From the NCBI GenBank assembly GCA_024642525.1, contig JAHEAX010000005.1, forward strand, positions 1 to 64,000: 64,000 nt of DNA. Reading direction: 5' to 3'. The notes below the pieces were generated by a model. That model saw nothing but the letters and a program-made list of their open reading frames with translations. It was not told where the DNA came from and did no database searches. The translations under genes and the position numbers were made by a program. This DNA is from Erythrobacteraceae bacterium. GTDB taxonomy: Bacteria > Pseudomonadota > Alphaproteobacteria > Sphingomonadales > Sphingomonadaceae. Shown piece by piece: positions 17,443-28,099 of the stretch. Numbering within the stretch: position 1 is the stretch's first letter; the number at the start of each line of letters is the position of its first letter.

Positions 17443-18858
17443 ATGATGTTCTGGCGATGGATGATGGCAGCGTTGCTGCTGATCGCCCCGGCAGCAGCGC
17501 CTGCGTCTATGCTGGTCCCCGCCGCAACCGATGTGCCGGCAGCCGAAGTTGCCCCCGAACCGCGGATCGAAGACACGCTTGATGTCGGCGCGGACGACCG
17601 GATAGCCCAGCGCATCAGCGATATTTTTGGTGAAATTCCGGCGTTGTCGGACATCACTGTCGAAGTGAAACAGGGCGTCGTGTCTCTGGGCGGGTCGGTT
17701 ACCGATACTGCCGACAAGGACCGGGCAGAACGTATCGCCAGCCGCGTTGCAGGCGTTGTGACGGTTGAAAATTCGGTCGAGCGGGATGTGTCGGTCGATG
17801 GCAATCTCGGCGGGATTGGGGGACTTTCCGCCAAGATCGACGGCTTTGTCGCCATGCTGCCGCTGATTGGCGTTGCCATGGGCGTCGCACTGGTCATTTC
17901 GCTGATCGGATATCTCATCGCCAGTCTGGGCACATTGTGGCACCGGCTTGCCCCTAACAGCTTCCTGGCGGAATTGATCGCCAGCGCCATCCGCTTTGCC
18001 TTTCTGGTCGGCGCGATGGTGATCGCCCTCGACATGATTGGCGCGACTGCATTGCTGGGGGCCGTGCTGGGCGGCGCAGGCGTGATCGGCATCGCACTTG
18101 GCTTTGCCATGCGCGACACGATTGAAAACTATGTGGCATCGCTGATGCTGTCCCTGCGCCAGCCGTTCCGTGCCAATGACCATGTGGTGATCGACACGAT
18201 GGAAGGCCGGGTCATCCGCCTCACCAGCAGGGCAACAGTGCTGATGACACTGGATGGCAACCATTTGCGTATCCCCAATTCCACGGTCTTCAAGGCGGTG
18301 ATCACCAATTACACCCGCAATCCGCATCGCAGGTTCGAATTCGAACTGGGCATTGATGCGGAAGACAATGTCGGCGAAGCACGGCAATTGGGCGTCAAAG
18401 TGCTGCGCGGGCTGGATTTCGTGCTGGATAATCCGGAACCGTCAGCCCGCGTACAGCAGGTGGGCGATTCCAATATCGTGATCAAGTTCCTAGGCTGGAT
18501 CGACCAGACCCAGACGGACTGGTTCAAAGCCCGCAGCGAAGCCATTCCTGCCGTGAAGGATGCGCTGGAGTGCGCCGGTTTTGCCTTGCCAGAGCCGATT
18601 TATCGCCTGCGCTTCGATGCTGGCGCGCCGCTGCCTCTGGCCCAGGGGGACATATCGCAGGGCGAAGCCGCGCAGGCGAAGTCAGGTAAGGCTGCAATCC
18701 GCAAGCAGGCCGCAGAAGTGCAGGCACCCGAGCCTGCGCAGGCGACAGCGCCTGCCGACGTGTCGCCCGACAATGAAGTTGAAAAAATGGTCGCCGCCGA
18801 ACGGTCCGCTGATCCCCGGGACAAGGACCTGCTCGATCAAGAAAGGCCCGTGGAGTAG
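17443..18858 (+). CDS. BON-domain mechanosensitive (MscS-type) channel
   Basis: 471 residues. A signal peptide (to about Ala-Ala near 25) leads to a periplasmic BON-like domain at about 60-110 (DITVEVKQGVVSLGGSVTD...ERIASRVAGVVTVENSV), then three membrane helices, the pore helix AVLGGAGVIGIALGFAMRDTIENYVASLMLSLRQPF and the MscS beta domain (VVIDTMEGRVIRLTSRATVLMTLDGNHLRIPNSTVF). The C-terminal 80 residues are Ala/Glu/Lys-rich and probably disordered. MscS channels release solutes on membrane tension; the BON domain is thought to bind lipid or peptidoglycan. Four bases after pmbA. Confidence 0.9.
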   Translation: MMFWRWMMAALLLIAPAAAPASMLVPAATDVPAAEVAPEPRIEDTLDVGADDRIAQRISDIFGEIPALSDITVEVKQGVVSLGGSVTDTADKDRAERIASRVAGVVTVENSVERDVSVDGNLGGIGGLSAKIDGFVAMLPLIGVAMGVALVISLIGYLIASLGTLWHRLAPNSFLAELIASAIRFAFLVGAMVIALDMIGATALLGAVLGGAGVIGIALGFAMRDTIENYVASLMLSLRQPFRANDHVVIDTMEGRVIRLTSRATVLMTLDGNHLRIPNSTVFKAVITNYTRNPHRRFEFELGIDAEDNVGEARQLGVKVLRGLDFVLDNPEPSARVQQVGDSNIVIKFLGWIDQTQTDWFKARSEAIPAVKDALECAGFALPEPIYRLRFDAGAPLPLAQGDISQGEAAQAKSGKAAIRKQAAEVQAPEPAQATAPADVSPDNEVEKMVAAERSADPRDKDLLDQERPVE

Positions 18859-18860
18859 GT

Positions 18861-19394
18861 TCAGCCTGCCTGTTTTGCCCGTTCGATCGCTTCGATTACG
18901 ATCTGGCGCGCTGCCGCAGCATCACCCCACTGGCCGACGCGGACCCATTTTTCGGCTTCCAGGTCTTTGTAATGGGTGAAGAAATGCTCGATCTGCTGCA
19001 GCACGATCGACGGCAGGTCGCTACGCTCACCCACGTCCGAATAATAAGGAAATGTGGTATCGACGGGCACGCAGATCAGCTTTTCATCGCCGCCATGTTC
19101 GTCTTCAAGGTTCAACACGCCAATCGGGCGCGCGCGCACAACGCAGCCTGCGATAAAGGGCGAACGGGCAATAACCAGCGCATCCAGAGGGTCGCCATCA
19201 GGCGACAAAGTGTGCGGCACGAAGCCGTAATTCGCCGGATAGCGCATCGGCGTGTGCAGGATGCGGTCCACGAACAGCGCGCCTGACGCCTTGTCGAATT
19301 CGTATTTTACAGGCTCGCCGCCGGTAGGCACCTCAATTACTACGTTGAGGCTTTCGGGCGGATTATCCCCTGTGGGTATCATGTCGATTTGCAT
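18861..19394 (-). CDS. ppa: Inorganic pyrophosphatase
   Basis: 177 residues, the size of family I pyrophosphatases. The enzyme hydrolyses PPi to phosphate in the cytosol with Mg2+. The [22 protein letters not shown] opening, the [24 protein letters not shown] metal-binding block (Asp-x-Asp-Pro-x-Asp pattern) and the [15 protein letters not shown] end are diagnostic. The frame remains open far upstream through the antisense of hisS, but the protein clearly begins at the ATG at 19394. It is divergent from hisS, 123 bases apart, and convergent with the MscS gene. Confidence 0.96.
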   Translation of the reverse strand: MQIDMIPTGDNPPESLNVVIEVPTGGEPVKYEFDKASGALFVDRILHTPMRYPANYGFVPHTLSPDGDPLDALVIARSPFIAGCVVRARPIGVLNLEDEHGGDEKLICVPVDTTFPYYSDVGERSDLPSIVLQQIEHFFTHYKDLEAEKWVRVGQWGDAAAARQIVIEAIERAKQAG

Positions 19395-19517
19395 GGTCGG
19401 CCCTCTAGCGCCCCCTCTGCGCATCGCCAAGTGACATTCTGTTGCAGTGCAATAAAAACCGGATGGACCGCGCGGGCATTGCAGGGAAGGCGGCGAGCAT
19501 TTAAGCGCCCGCACATC

Positions 19518-20768
19518 ATGGCAAACAATACACCCCAGGCCGTACGCGGCACGCAGGACATCTTCGGCGCGGACGCGGAAGCTTTCGCTTTCGTGGTCGA
19601 AACCTTTGAACGCGTGCGCAAGCTTTATCGCTTCCGCCGCGCAGAGATGCCGGTGTTTGAAAAGACAGAGGTTTTTTCGCGGCCGCTGGGCGAAACGACC
19701 GATGTTGTGGCCAAGGAAATGTATTCCTTCGAAGATCGCGGCGGCGAATCGCTGACCCTGCGGCCTGAATTTACTGCGGGCATCGCGCGCGCCTTCATCA
19801 CTGACGGCTGGCAGCAGCACGCGCCTTTGCGGCTGGCAACGCACGGCCCGCTGTTCCGCTATGAGCGCCCGCAGAAGGGGCGTTATCGCCAGTTCCACCA
19901 GATCAACGCCGAGATATTGGGCGCGGCAGAACCGCAGGCCGATGTCGAACTTCTGGCCATGGCTGACCAGCTGTTGAAGGAACTGGGCATTGCCGATGGC
20001 GTGACCTTGCAGCTCAATACGCTGGGCGATCCTGATAGCCGCGACGCGTGGCGCGGTGCGCTGGTCGATTATTTTTCGGCCCACAAGGATGCCCTCAGCG
20101 AAGACAGCCGCGACCGGCTGGAACGCAATCCGCTGCGCATCCTCGACAGCAAGGATCGCGGCGATATCGCGATTGTGGCAGACGCACCGCCGATTGACGA
20201 TTTCCTGACGCGTGGGGCCCGCGATTTCTTTGCGGCGGTGACTCACGGGCTCGATGCAGCAGGTGTGGCGTGGACACGCAATGCGCGGCTGGTGCGCGGT
20301 TTTGACTATTACCGCCACACCGCCTTTGAATTCGTGACCGACAGGCTCGGTGCACAAGGCACGGTCCTTGGCGGCGGCCGTTACGATGGGCTGATCGAGA
20401 CTTTGGGCGGCCAGCACACCCCGTCTGTCGGCTGGGCTGCCGGGATTGAACGGCTGGCGATGCTGGTCGGCGATCTGGCCGAAGCGGGCGCTGATGTATC
20501 GGTTGTGGTGGAAGATGATGGCGCGCTGGATTTTGGCACGGGTGCCGTCACCCTTCTGCGCCGCAATGGTTTTTCGGCAGACCTGTTTGCCACAGGTTCG
20601 CCGCGCAAACGTTTCGACAAGGCAGTGAAGGCTGGCGGCAAGACCATACTTGCCCTGTCGATGAAGGACGCCGCGCCGCAGATGCGTTTCAAGGGCGAAG
20701 ATGCGGCTTGCGAAAAGATCAGCGCGATCCTGGCTGATTACGTTAAATCCGCGCCGGACATGAAATGA
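19518..20768 (+). CDS. hisS: Histidyl-tRNA synthetase
   Basis: 416 residues, class II synthetase. The [11 protein letters not shown] start, motif 2 [20 protein letters not shown], the histidine-specific [15 protein letters not shown] and motif 3 [13 protein letters not shown] are all visible, followed by the HGTP anticodon-binding domain. The ATG at 19518 immediately precedes the conserved start; the frame extends upstream with no conserved sequence. The stop overlaps prfA's start by four bases (ATGA), so translation is coupled. Confidence 0.97.
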   Translation: MANNTPQAVRGTQDIFGADAEAFAFVVETFERVRKLYRFRRAEMPVFEKTEVFSRPLGETTDVVAKEMYSFEDRGGESLTLRPEFTAGIARAFITDGWQQHAPLRLATHGPLFRYERPQKGRYRQFHQINAEILGAAEPQADVELLAMADQLLKELGIADGVTLQLNTLGDPDSRDAWRGALVDYFSAHKDALSEDSRDRLERNPLRILDSKDRGDIAIVADAPPIDDFLTRGARDFFAAVTHGLDAAGVAWTRNARLVRGFDYYRHTAFEFVTDRLGAQGTVLGGGRYDGLIETLGGQHTPSVGWAAGIERLAMLVGDLAEAGADVSVVVEDDGALDFGTGAVTLLRRNGFSADLFATGSPRKRFDKAVKAGGKTILALSMKDAAPQMRFKGEDAACEKISAILADYVKSAPDMK

Positions 20769-21835
20769 GTATTTCCGACGAGCGGCTGCGCCAGATTGCA
20801 AACCGCTTTAGCGAGTTGGAAGCGCGCCTTGCATCCGGCACGCTGGAAGGCGAGGAATTTGTCACCGCCAGCCGTGATTATTCGGAGCTTGAACCGGTTG
20901 CCCGTGCTGCTGCCGACGTAGTGGAGATGCGGTCAGAACTGGCGGAGCTGAACGCGCTGGACGATGGCGACCCGGATATGCAGGCGCTGGCGGCAGAGGA
21001 AATCGCGCGGCTCAATCATGAATTGCCAGTGGCGGAACGCAGCCTGGCGGTTGCCATGCTGCCCCGTGACAGCGCCGATTCCCGTCCGGCCATGCTTGAA
21101 ATCCGCGCCGGAACCGGAGGCGACGAGGCCGCATTGTTCGCCGCCGATCTGTTCCGCATGTATGAAAAATACGCCGCCGATCAGGGCTGGAAAATTGAAA
21201 TCGTCAGCATGAGCGCGTCCGATGTCGGCGGCTTCAAGGAAGTCGTCGCCAATGTTCGCGGCACGGGCGTTTTTGCCAAGCTGAAATTCGAAAGCGGTGT
21301 CCACCGGGTGCAGCGCGTTCCGGTGACTGAAAGTGGCGGACGTATCCACACATCTGCTGCGACTGTCGCTGTTTTGCCCGAACCTGACGAAGTCGATGTG
21401 CAGATCGACCCGGGCGACCTCAAGATCGATATTTACCGCGCCAGCGGCGCGGGCGGGCAGCACGTCAACACGACAGACAGCGCCATTCGCATCACCCATA
21501 TCCCTACCGGCCTCGTGGTCATCCAGCAGGACCAGCGCAGCCAGCACAAGAACCGCGACAAGGCGATGCAGGTTCTGCGCACGCGCCTCTATGACCTGAA
21601 ACGTGCAGAAGCCCACGGGGCCGAGGCAGAGGCGCGCAAGGCCATGGTCGGTTCGGGCGACCGGTCAGAGCGAATCCGGACGTATAATTTCCCGCAAGGG
21701 CGCGTCACGGATCACCGGATCGGCCTGACATTGCATAAATTGTCCGAAGTGCTGGAAGGCGCAGGGCTGGGCGAACTGGTCGATGCACTGTCTGCCGAAG
21801 ACGAGGCCAAGCGCCTCGCTGCACTGGATGGCTGA
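20765..21835 (+). CDS. prfA: Peptide chain release factor 1
   Basis: 356 residues. RF1 terminates translation at UAA and UAG. The GGQ motif ([15 protein letters not shown], glutamine that PrmC methylates) lies near residue 231, and the PxT-type recognition region ([20 protein letters not shown]) near 190. It overlaps hisS by four bases and the next gene, which encodes the methyltransferase that modifies this GGQ, by eight bases; the enzyme and its substrate are thus translationally linked. Confidence 0.97.
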   Translation: MSISDERLRQIANRFSELEARLASGTLEGEEFVTASRDYSELEPVARAAADVVEMRSELAELNALDDGDPDMQALAAEEIARLNHELPVAERSLAVAMLPRDSADSRPAMLEIRAGTGGDEAALFAADLFRMYEKYAADQGWKIEIVSMSASDVGGFKEVVANVRGTGVFAKLKFESGVHRVQRVPVTESGGRIHTSAATVAVLPEPDEVDVQIDPGDLKIDIYRASGAGGQHVNTTDSAIRITHIPTGLVVIQQDQRSQHKNRDKAMQVLRTRLYDLKRAEAHGAEAEARKAMVGSGDRSERIRTYNFPQGRVTDHRIGLTLHKLSEVLEGAGLGELVDALSAEDEAKRLAALDG

Positions 21836-22685
21836 CCCGGCAAAAGGCGCGGCCACAGGGCCGATGACTGCGATGCAGGCCATACGGGATGCCGCGGCGC
21901 TGCTGGCATCATCCAGCGACACGGCCCGGCTGGATGCCGAACTGTTGATGGCCCATGCCCTGGGTGTGAGCCGCTCCGAGCTGCTGCTGAGGTGTGGCGG
22001 CGATCCTGTTCCTGCTGATTTTCAGCCATTATTGCAGCGGCGGATGCGGCACGAACCCATCGCCTATATCCTTGGCGAACAGGATTTTTACGGCCGCAGT
22101 TTCATCGTGACCCCTGCCGTTCTCATCCCGCGCGGCGATAGCGAATGTGTGGTCGAAGCCGCGATGGAGGCTGTGCCCGCAGGTGGCCGCGTGCTCGATT
22201 GCGGAACGGGTTCTGGCGCCTTGTTGCTGACTTTGCTGGCAGAGCGGCGGCTGCTGCAGGGAATCGGGGTGGACAGTTCGCTGGGCGCGCTGGCGGTTGC
22301 AGCTGCCAATGCGGCACGGCTGGGCGTGCAGGACCGGGCGCGACTGGTGCGGCGTGACTGGACAATGGCTGGCTGGCAAGCGGGCCTTGGCCTGTTCGAT
22401 CTTGTAATCAGCAATCCGCCCTATGTGGAAGACGCCGCGCCGATCGACGCATCGGTGCGCGACCACGAACCAGCAAGCGCGCTTTTCGCAGGTGCGGACG
22501 GGCTTGACGATTACAAGGTGCTGATACCGCAATTATCGGGCCTGCTGGTGCCGGGCGGCAAGGCCGTGCTCGAAATCGGTGCCACACAGGCGGCGGCGGT
22601 CGGCGATTTGGCCCGTGCCGCGGGTTTCAGCGTGACAGTCCATCACGATCTTGCCCACAGGCCCCGCGCATTGGTTCTGACATAA
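21828..22685 (+). CDS. prmC: Release factor glutamine methyltransferase
   Basis: 285 residues. PrmC methylates the GGQ glutamine of RF1 and RF2. The N-terminal helical domain ends at about residue 85 with [17 protein letters not shown]; the SAM site is [16 protein letters not shown] and the catalytic NPPY motif is ISNPPYVED. The ATG at 21828 overlaps the end of prfA; a second ATG lies 36 bases further in. It closes the hisS-prfA-prmC block. The following 234 bases to the next gene contain no recognisable gene or terminator. Confidence 0.95.
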   Translation: MADPAKGAATGPMTAMQAIRDAAALLASSSDTARLDAELLMAHALGVSRSELLLRCGGDPVPADFQPLLQRRMRHEPIAYILGEQDFYGRSFIVTPAVLIPRGDSECVVEAAMEAVPAGGRVLDCGTGSGALLLTLLAERRLLQGIGVDSSLGALAVAAANAARLGVQDRARLVRRDWTMAGWQAGLGLFDLVISNPPYVEDAAPIDASVRDHEPASALFAGADGLDDYKVLIPQLSGLLVPGGKAVLEIGATQAAAVGDLARAAGFSVTVHHDLAHRPRALVLT

Positions 22686-22919
22686 GGGCTTGGCAAACCC
22701 TGCGGCAATGGCTACCTCTAGGACAAGACCAGCGGTTTGCGGCGTGTTCGCCACCCGCCCGGTCCAGCTCCAACATTTGTCAGGTCACTTGGGCTTTACC
22801 GCCCGAGCTGAATAAAACTGGGGCACCGCGAGCCGCGTTCAGGCGTTCGCGGCACACATAAGAAGCGACCTCGCCGGCGGTTTGTCCGGGCACTGGTCAC
22901 CAAGAGGGAAAGATTTTCC

Positions 22920-23723
22920 TTGAACAACAATCGTAATAACAATCGTCGTCGCGGTCGTAGCAGTAATCGCCCACAGGGCGGAGGTGGAAACCAGCTAAAC
23001 CGTATCGATAGCCGCGCACGTGGCAATGCACCGCAGCTGCTCGACAAATACAAGAAGCTTGCCCAGGACGCGCAGCATAATGGCGATCGTGTTCAGGCCG
23101 AATATTTCCTGCAATTTGCCGACCACTATTTCCGCGTCATCAATGACAACAAGGTTCGCCAGGACGAAGCCCGCGCCAAGCGCGATGACCAGGGCGACAG
23201 CTCCGGCGATTCCCAGAATGACGATGACAGCCGCCGCCAGCGCCGTCCGCGCAACCGGCGCGACGAAGATGATGATCGCTTCGACAGCCGCAGCGATGAT
23301 GACAATTCCGACGACGACGGCGACAGCCGTAATGACGGGCGCAACGACGGCCGCAGTGATGGACGGGGCGGAAATGACCGCAATTCGGGCCAGCGTGGCG
23401 GAAACGATCGTACACGCAGCAACAACCGCGGCAACGGCCAGTCACGCGACCGCAACGAAAACCAGTCGGACGATGATCACTCGGGCTATGGTGCAGACGG
23501 CGATGATGATGCCCCTGTGCGCAAGCCGCGTGCCAGAACTGAGGTTCGCAAGCCGCGCAAGCCGCGTCCTGCAGCAGACGATTCGGGCGAAATTGATATT
23601 GCCGCATTGCCGCCAGCAATCGGCAGCGGAAACGGCAGCGGTGCAGAGCCTGCAAAAAAGCTGACCCCGCGTCCACGGCGCAAGCGCACGGATGATAGCG
23701 ACGCTTCTGAAGCAGTTGGCTGA
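22920..23723 (+). CDS. DUF4167 protein, low-complexity RNA-binding-like
   Basis: 267 residues starting at TTG, preceded by GAGGGAAAG. The opening NNNRNNNRRRGRSSNRP and the helical block DSRARGNAPQLLDKYKKLAQDAQHNGDRVQAEYFLQFADHYFRVI (residues about 30-75) define DUF4167, an alphaproteobacterial family. The rest is a long low-complexity tract of Asp, Arg, Asn and Gly (about 90-190) and a basic tail. Composition suggests a disordered RNA-binding protein; no function is established that I know of. It follows prmC in the same direction. Confidence 0.85.
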   Translation: MNNNRNNNRRRGRSSNRPQGGGGNQLNRIDSRARGNAPQLLDKYKKLAQDAQHNGDRVQAEYFLQFADHYFRVINDNKVRQDEARAKRDDQGDSSGDSQNDDDSRRQRRPRNRRDEDDDRFDSRSDDDNSDDDGDSRNDGRNDGRSDGRGGNDRNSGQRGGNDRTRSNNRGNGQSRDRNENQSDDDHSGYGADGDDDAPVRKPRARTEVRKPRKPRPAADDSGEIDIAALPPAIGSGNGSGAEPAKKLTPRPRRKRTDDSDASEAVG

Positions 23724-23767
23724 CATGCGGGGCAAGGCAGGTCCGGGCTGAGGGCGGGGCTTCGCCA

Positions 23768-25354
23768 ATGGAGCGCCTCCAGCAGATAACCGGCTTCTTT
23801 GAAGGTCGCCCGCGCCTTGCAGCCGCGCTGCTGGGCCTTGCTGCCGCCACCGGATTTCCGCCGCTTGGCCTGTGGCCCGTCACCCTGTTTGCCATTGGCG
23901 GGCTGATATGGCTCGTCCGAAAGGCGCCGACCATGCGTGCGGCAGGCTGGACCGGCTGGTTCTTCGGCGTGGCACATTTCACGCTGGCCAATAACTGGAT
24001 TGCCACGGCCTTTACCTATCAGGCCGAAATGCCGCCGATACTGGGCTGGCTGGCCGTGCCGCTGGTATCGCTTTATCTCGCAATTTATCCGGCCCTTGCC
24101 TGCCTTGCGGGCCACTATGTGGCGCGCCGGACATCGTTTCTGGCGGGCGGCATCGGCTTTGCCGGATGTTGGGTCATCGCGGAATGGCTGCGCAGCTGGG
24201 TTTTTACCGGCTATGCATGGGATCCGCTTGGTCTTGTCTTGCTTGGCCCGTGGGACCGGCCGGGACTGGCGGCCTTATTGCCATGGATGGGGACTTACGC
24301 ACTGTCAGGGCTGGTGATCGTCCTGGCCGCTGCATTGATGTTCCTGTTGCAGCAGCGGCGCGCGCTGCCCGCGCTGACGCTTGCCGTGCTGCTTGGTGCC
24401 GGAATGTACTGGCCCGCCCCGCCTCCGGCGAAAGGCACGCTCAGTTTCACCCTGGTGCAGCCTGATGTGCGGCAGGAAGAACTGGACGATCCTTCCAAAT
24501 ATGAAGAGCATTTCCTGCGAACGGCCAAGCTGTCGGCCAAGCGGGAGCCGACTGAAAACCGGTTGGTCCTCTGGCCGGAATCGGGCGTACCGGATTATCT
24601 GCGCGATGGGTATCCGCAGAGATATTACGACCATATGACCGCAGGAGGCGACCCTGCCTTTGCGCGCTATCGTCTCGGGCGCGCTGTCGGTGAGGATGGC
24701 TTGCTGCTAACCGGCGCGGTCGATCTGCTCATCGAGGATGGGCGGGCAGTGGGTGCATATAATTCGGTCACGGCGCTGGCTTCGGATGGTGCGATCGTTG
24801 GCGGATATAACAAGGCGCATCTTGTGCCTTATGGCGAATATCTTGCGCTTCGCTGGCTGCTGGAACCGCTGGGCGCATCGCGCCTTGTGGCAGGGACGCT
24901 GGATTTCATTCCCGGCCCGGGGCCACAGACCTTGCAGCTTGGCCCATGGGGCAACGCCGGTATCCAGATTTGCTATGAAATCGTGTTTTCAGGGCAGGTG
25001 GTCGATCGCGGCAATCGGCCTGACTACATTTTCAACCCGTCAAACGATGGCTGGTTCGGTAGCTGGGGTCCGCCGCAGCACCTTGGTCAGGCGCGGATGC
25101 GCGCAATCGAGGAAGGTCTGCCGGTTTTACGGGCGACCACCACTGGCATCAGTGCGGTAATTGATGCCAACGGAATTGTCCGGTCACATATCCCGCGGCA
25201 CCGCGCAGACCGCATCGATGGATTTGTTCCGCCTGCCAAAGCGCCGACATGGTTTGCCAGGACCGGCAATGCTCTGGGGCTTGGCTGGGCTTTTTTTGTC
25301 CTTGCCATCGCTCTGGCCGCATCGCCGGTTGCCACGCGATTGAGACGCCGCTAG
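23768..25354 (+). CDS. lnt: Apolipoprotein N-acyltransferase
   Basis: 528 residues. Lnt adds the third acyl chain to the N-terminal cysteine of lipoproteins at the periplasmic face of the inner membrane. The N-terminal 200 residues form six to seven helices; the nitrilase-like domain has the Glu-Lys-Cys triad regions LWPESGVP, YNKAHLVPYGEYLALR and IQICYEIVF (the nucleophile Cys). A last transmembrane helix ends the protein. Lipoproteins that would need it occur in this window (36498-36749 and 55582-56010). metK follows 62 bases downstream. Confidence 0.95.
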   Translation: MERLQQITGFFEGRPRLAAALLGLAAATGFPPLGLWPVTLFAIGGLIWLVRKAPTMRAAGWTGWFFGVAHFTLANNWIATAFTYQAEMPPILGWLAVPLVSLYLAIYPALACLAGHYVARRTSFLAGGIGFAGCWVIAEWLRSWVFTGYAWDPLGLVLLGPWDRPGLAALLPWMGTYALSGLVIVLAAALMFLLQQRRALPALTLAVLLGAGMYWPAPPPAKGTLSFTLVQPDVRQEELDDPSKYEEHFLRTAKLSAKREPTENRLVLWPESGVPDYLRDGYPQRYYDHMTAGGDPAFARYRLGRAVGEDGLLLTGAVDLLIEDGRAVGAYNSVTALASDGAIVGGYNKAHLVPYGEYLALRWLLEPLGASRLVAGTLDFIPGPGPQTLQLGPWGNAGIQICYEIVFSGQVVDRGNRPDYIFNPSNDGWFGSWGPPQHLGQARMRAIEEGLPVLRATTTGISAVIDANGIVRSHIPRHRADRIDGFVPPAKAPTWFARTGNALGLGWAFFVLAIALAASPVATRLRRR

Positions 25355-25370
25355 TAAGCTTCTCAAACAC

Positions 25371-25386
25371 ATAAAGAATTCTTTAT
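25371..25386. promoter_or_regulatory. Perfect 16-base palindrome before metK, candidate operator
   Basis: ATAAAGAATTCTTTAT is a perfect palindrome 30 bases before the metK start, within the 62-base lnt-metK gap. Its AT-rich symmetric form resembles operators I recall for ArsR-family methionine-metabolism regulators (SahR/SamR type) in proteobacteria. The regulator assignment is inference; the palindrome itself is certain. No SAM riboswitch fold was recognised. Confidence 0.6.
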
Positions 25387-25416
25387 ATCTAGCTAATCCT
25401 TTCGAGTTGAGGTTCC

Positions 25417-26634
25417 ATGCGTAACAACTACCTGTTCACTTCCGAAAGCGTTTCCGAAGGCCATCCTGACAAGGTTTCTGACCAGATTTCAGACGCAATC
25501 GTCGACCTTTTCCTGTCCAAAGACCCGGAAGCTCGCGTCGCTTGCGAAACCATGACGACGACGCAGCGTGTTGTTCTGGCTGGTGAAATCCGGTGCAAAG
25601 GCGTCTATGAAAACGGCGAGTGGGCCGAAGGCGCGCTGGAAGAAATCGAAAAAGTTGTTCGCGATACCGTGAAAGAAATCGGTTACGAGCAGGATGGTTT
25701 CCACTGGAAAACGCTGAAGTTCGAAAACAACCTCCACGGCCAGTCATCTGAAATTGCGCAGGGCGTCGATGCGTCCGGCAACAAGGATGAAGGCGCTGGC
25801 GACCAGGGCATCATGTTCGGTTTTGCCTGTGATGAAACGCCCGACCTGATGCCTGCCACGCTGGATTACAGCCACAAGATTCTCGAGCGTATGGCGGCTG
25901 ACCGCAAGTCAGGCGCTGCTCCGTTCCTTGAACCTGATGCCAAGAGCCAGGTCACGCTGCGTTTCATCAACGGAAAGCCTGCCGCGGCGACGGCCATTGT
26001 CGTGTCGACCCAGCACGCCAAAGGCTATCACGAAGGCGAAAAGGAAGCCGAGCTTAAGGCCTATGTCAAAGGCGTGGTGGCCGATGTTCTGCCAGCAGAA
26101 TTATTATCGGACGAAACAGTCTATCACATCAACCCGACTGGTGCGTTTGAAATTGGCGGCCCTGATGGCGATGCAGGTCTTACCGGCCGCAAGATTATCG
26201 TGGATACCTATGGCGGCGCAGCGCCGCATGGCGGCGGCGCGTTTTCTGGCAAGGACCCGACCAAGGTTGATCGGTCAGCTGCCTATATCACGCGCTATCT
26301 GGCCAAGAACATCGTGGCTGCCGGTCTTGCCAAGCGCTGCACCATCCAGCTGGCTTATGCGATTGGTGTCAGTAAGCCTCTGTCGCTTTATGTCGATACC
26401 CACGGCACTGCTGCCGAAGGCGTGACAGACGAAGCGTTGGAAGATGCAATCCGCTCGATCGAAGCGCTGGGCGGGATGACCCCGCGCGGCATCCGTACGC
26501 ATCTGGGCCTGAACAAGCCGATCTACCGCAAGAGCGCAGCCTACGGCCACTTCGGCCGTATCGCGGAAGGCGATTATTTCCCTTGGGAAAAGACCGATCT
26601 GGTTGATGATCTGAAAGTTGCATTGAAGCGCTGA
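25417..26634 (+). CDS. metK: S-adenosylmethionine synthetase
   Basis: 405 residues. MetK makes SAM from methionine and ATP. The [21 protein letters not shown] start, the [19 protein letters not shown]-binding block and the [20 protein letters not shown]-loop-like block are diagnostic. The gene uses more T-ending codons than its neighbours, as highly expressed genes here do. A palindrome upstream and a strong terminator downstream make it a separately regulated unit. Its product is the cosubstrate of the methyltransferase and radical SAM enzyme in the 42-49 kb cluster. Confidence 0.97.
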   Translation: MRNNYLFTSESVSEGHPDKVSDQISDAIVDLFLSKDPEARVACETMTTTQRVVLAGEIRCKGVYENGEWAEGALEEIEKVVRDTVKEIGYEQDGFHWKTLKFENNLHGQSSEIAQGVDASGNKDEGAGDQGIMFGFACDETPDLMPATLDYSHKILERMAADRKSGAAPFLEPDAKSQVTLRFINGKPAAATAIVVSTQHAKGYHEGEKEAELKAYVKGVVADVLPAELLSDETVYHINPTGAFEIGGPDGDAGLTGRKIIVDTYGGAAPHGGGAFSGKDPTKVDRSAAYITRYLAKNIVAAGLAKRCTIQLAYAIGVSKPLSLYVDTHGTAAEGVTDEALEDAIRSIEALGGMTPRGIRTHLGLNKPIYRKSAAYGHFGRIAEGDYFPWEKTDLVDDLKVALKR

Positions 26635-26662
26635 ACAACTGCTTCGGCGTCTAAACCGAAAT

Positions 26663-26693
26663 AAAAAGGGCCCGCCAATTGGCGGGCCCTTTT
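26663..26693. terminator. Bidirectional terminator between metK and scoB
   Basis: A nine-base-pair perfect stem (arms 26668-26676 and 26681-26689, AATT loop), flanked by A4 on the left and T4 on the right, lies between the convergent metK and CoA-transferase genes and can stop transcription from either side. Confidence 0.9.
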
Positions 26694-26714
26694 CGTTCGC
26701 ATGTCTGCGCCTGG

Positions 26715-27377
26715 TCAGGCGATATATCTGGCCGTGGTCTTGGCGGCCAGTTCATCGGCAGTGACACCGGGTGCCAGTTCAACCAGCCGGAACGGGCTGG
26801 AATGGTCGGGCCGCTGCAACACGGCAAGATCGGTCACGATCATGTCGACCACATTGCGGCCTGTCAGCGGCAGGGTGCATTCAGGGATGAACTTAGGGCT
26901 TCCATCCTTTGCGCAATGGTCCATCACCACAATGATCTTCTTCACCCCGGCGACCAGATCCATGGCGCCGCCCATACCCTTGATCATCTTGCCCGGTATC
27001 ATCCAGTTGGCGATGTCGCCATTCTCGCTCACTTCCATCGCGCCCAGCACGGTCAGGTCAATGTGACCGCCGCGGATCATCGCGAAACTGGCGGCACTGT
27101 CGAAATAGGCGCTGTTGGGCAGTTCGCTGATGGTCTGCTTGCCCGCATTGATCAGGTCCGCATCGACATTCTCATTATAGGGGAACGGCCCGATGCCGAG
27201 CATCCCGTTTTCCGATTGAAGGGTGACATGGATGTCATCGGGGATGTGGTTGGCGACCAGCGTCGGGATGCCTATTCCCAAATTTACGTAGAAACCGTCC
27301 TCCAATTCGCGGGCGGCGCGAGCCGCCATCTGGTCGCGTGTCCAGCCGTGGGCCGGTGTTGTTGCTGCCTCTGCCAT
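26715..27377 (-). CDS. scoB: 3-oxoacid CoA-transferase, beta subunit
   Basis: 220 residues. Beta subunit of a heterodimeric class I CoA-transferase that moves CoA between succinyl-CoA and acetoacetate or similar 3-oxoacids. The [13 protein letters not shown] opening and the catalytic glutamate in [12 protein letters not shown] are clear, followed by the [39 protein letters not shown] block. The ATG shares its first base with the stop codon of the alpha subunit gene (TGATG), so the two are coupled. With the hydroxybutyryl-CoA dehydrogenase at 3.4 kb it suggests ketone-body or polyhydroxybutyrate-type carbon use. Confidence 0.94.
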   Translation of the reverse strand: MAEAATTPAHGWTRDQMAARAARELEDGFYVNLGIGIPTLVANHIPDDIHVTLQSENGMLGIGPFPYNENVDADLINAGKQTISELPNSAYFDSAASFAMIRGGHIDLTVLGAMEVSENGDIANWMIPGKMIKGMGGAMDLVAGVKKIIVVMDHCAKDGSPKFIPECTLPLTGRNVVDMIVTDLAVLQRPDHSSPFRLVELAPGVTADELAAKTTARYIA

Positions 27378-28099
27378 CACGCATTCCCTCCATTGTTCTG
27401 GTCGCGCGCTGTGACGGTGCGGAATTCGATTTTCTTGTCGTAGGGAGCGCCGACAACCAGCCGCTGCACATAGACGCCCGGCAGATGGATGCAGTCAGGG
27501 TCGAGGCTGCCGACGGGGACGATTTCCTCCACTTCGACCACGCAGACCTTGCCGCAGGTGGCGGCAGGCAGGTTGAAATTGCGCGCTGTCTTGCGAAAGA
27601 CCAGATTGCCTGTTTCGTCCGCCTTCCATGCCTTGACGATCGCAAGGTCAGCGAAAATACCTTCTTCGAGAATATATTCCTCGCCGTTGAAGGTCTTTAC
27701 CTCCTTGCCTTCGGCCACCTGTGTTCCGACACCTGTCCTGGTGTAGAAGCCGGGAATGCCAGCACCGCCGGCGCGCATGCGTTCTGCCAGAGTGCCTTGT
27801 GGGCAGAATTCAACTTCCAGCTCGCCGGAAAGAAACTGGCGCTCGAATTCCTTGTTTTCGCCGACGTAAGACGAAATCATCTTCTTCACCTGCTTCGTGC
27901 GCAGCAGCTTGCCGATGCCTTCATTATCAATACCGGCATTGTTGCTGGCAAATGTCAGCCCGGCAACGCCGCTGTCACGAATGGCGTCGAGCAGCCGCTC
28001 GGGGATGCCGCATAGACCGAAACCGCCGGAGGCCACGAGCAGGCCATCACGCAGCAGTCCGTCGAGGGCGGATTTTGCATCGGGGTAAATCTTGTTCAT
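27377..28099 (-). CDS. scoA: 3-oxoacid CoA-transferase, alpha subunit
   Basis: 240 residues. It has the family glycine loop [18 protein letters not shown] at about residues 23-40, the [19 protein letters not shown] block and the [36 protein letters not shown] stretch of subunit A. AGGAG six bases before the ATG supports the start. It is first of the two-gene scoAB unit; its promoter must lie in the 578-base region 28100-28677, where no operator can be assigned with confidence. Confidence 0.94.
   Translation of the reverse strand: MNKIYPDAKSALDGLLRDGLLVASGGFGLCGIPERLLDAIRDSGVAGLTFASNNAGIDNEGIGKLLRTKQVKKMISSYVGENKEFERQFLSGELEVEFCPQGTLAERMRAGGAGIPGFYTRTGVGTQVAEGKEVKTFNGEEYILEEGIFADLAIVKAWKADETGNLVFRKTARNFNLPAATCGKVCVVEVEEIVPVGSLDPDCIHLPGVYVQRLVVGAPYDKKIEFRTVTARDQNNGGNA

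Noticed and set aside
19395-20801. A leftward frame continuous with ppa, open for over 460 codons opposite hisS
   Set aside because: Third-position G/C bias of hisS keeps the opposite strand open; the conserved pyrophosphatase begins at 19394 and the extra sequence matches no protein pattern.
25355-25416. SAM-sensing riboswitch before metK
   Set aside because: The 62 bases are too short and AT-rich for the SAM riboswitch classes I know and show only a DNA-type palindrome.
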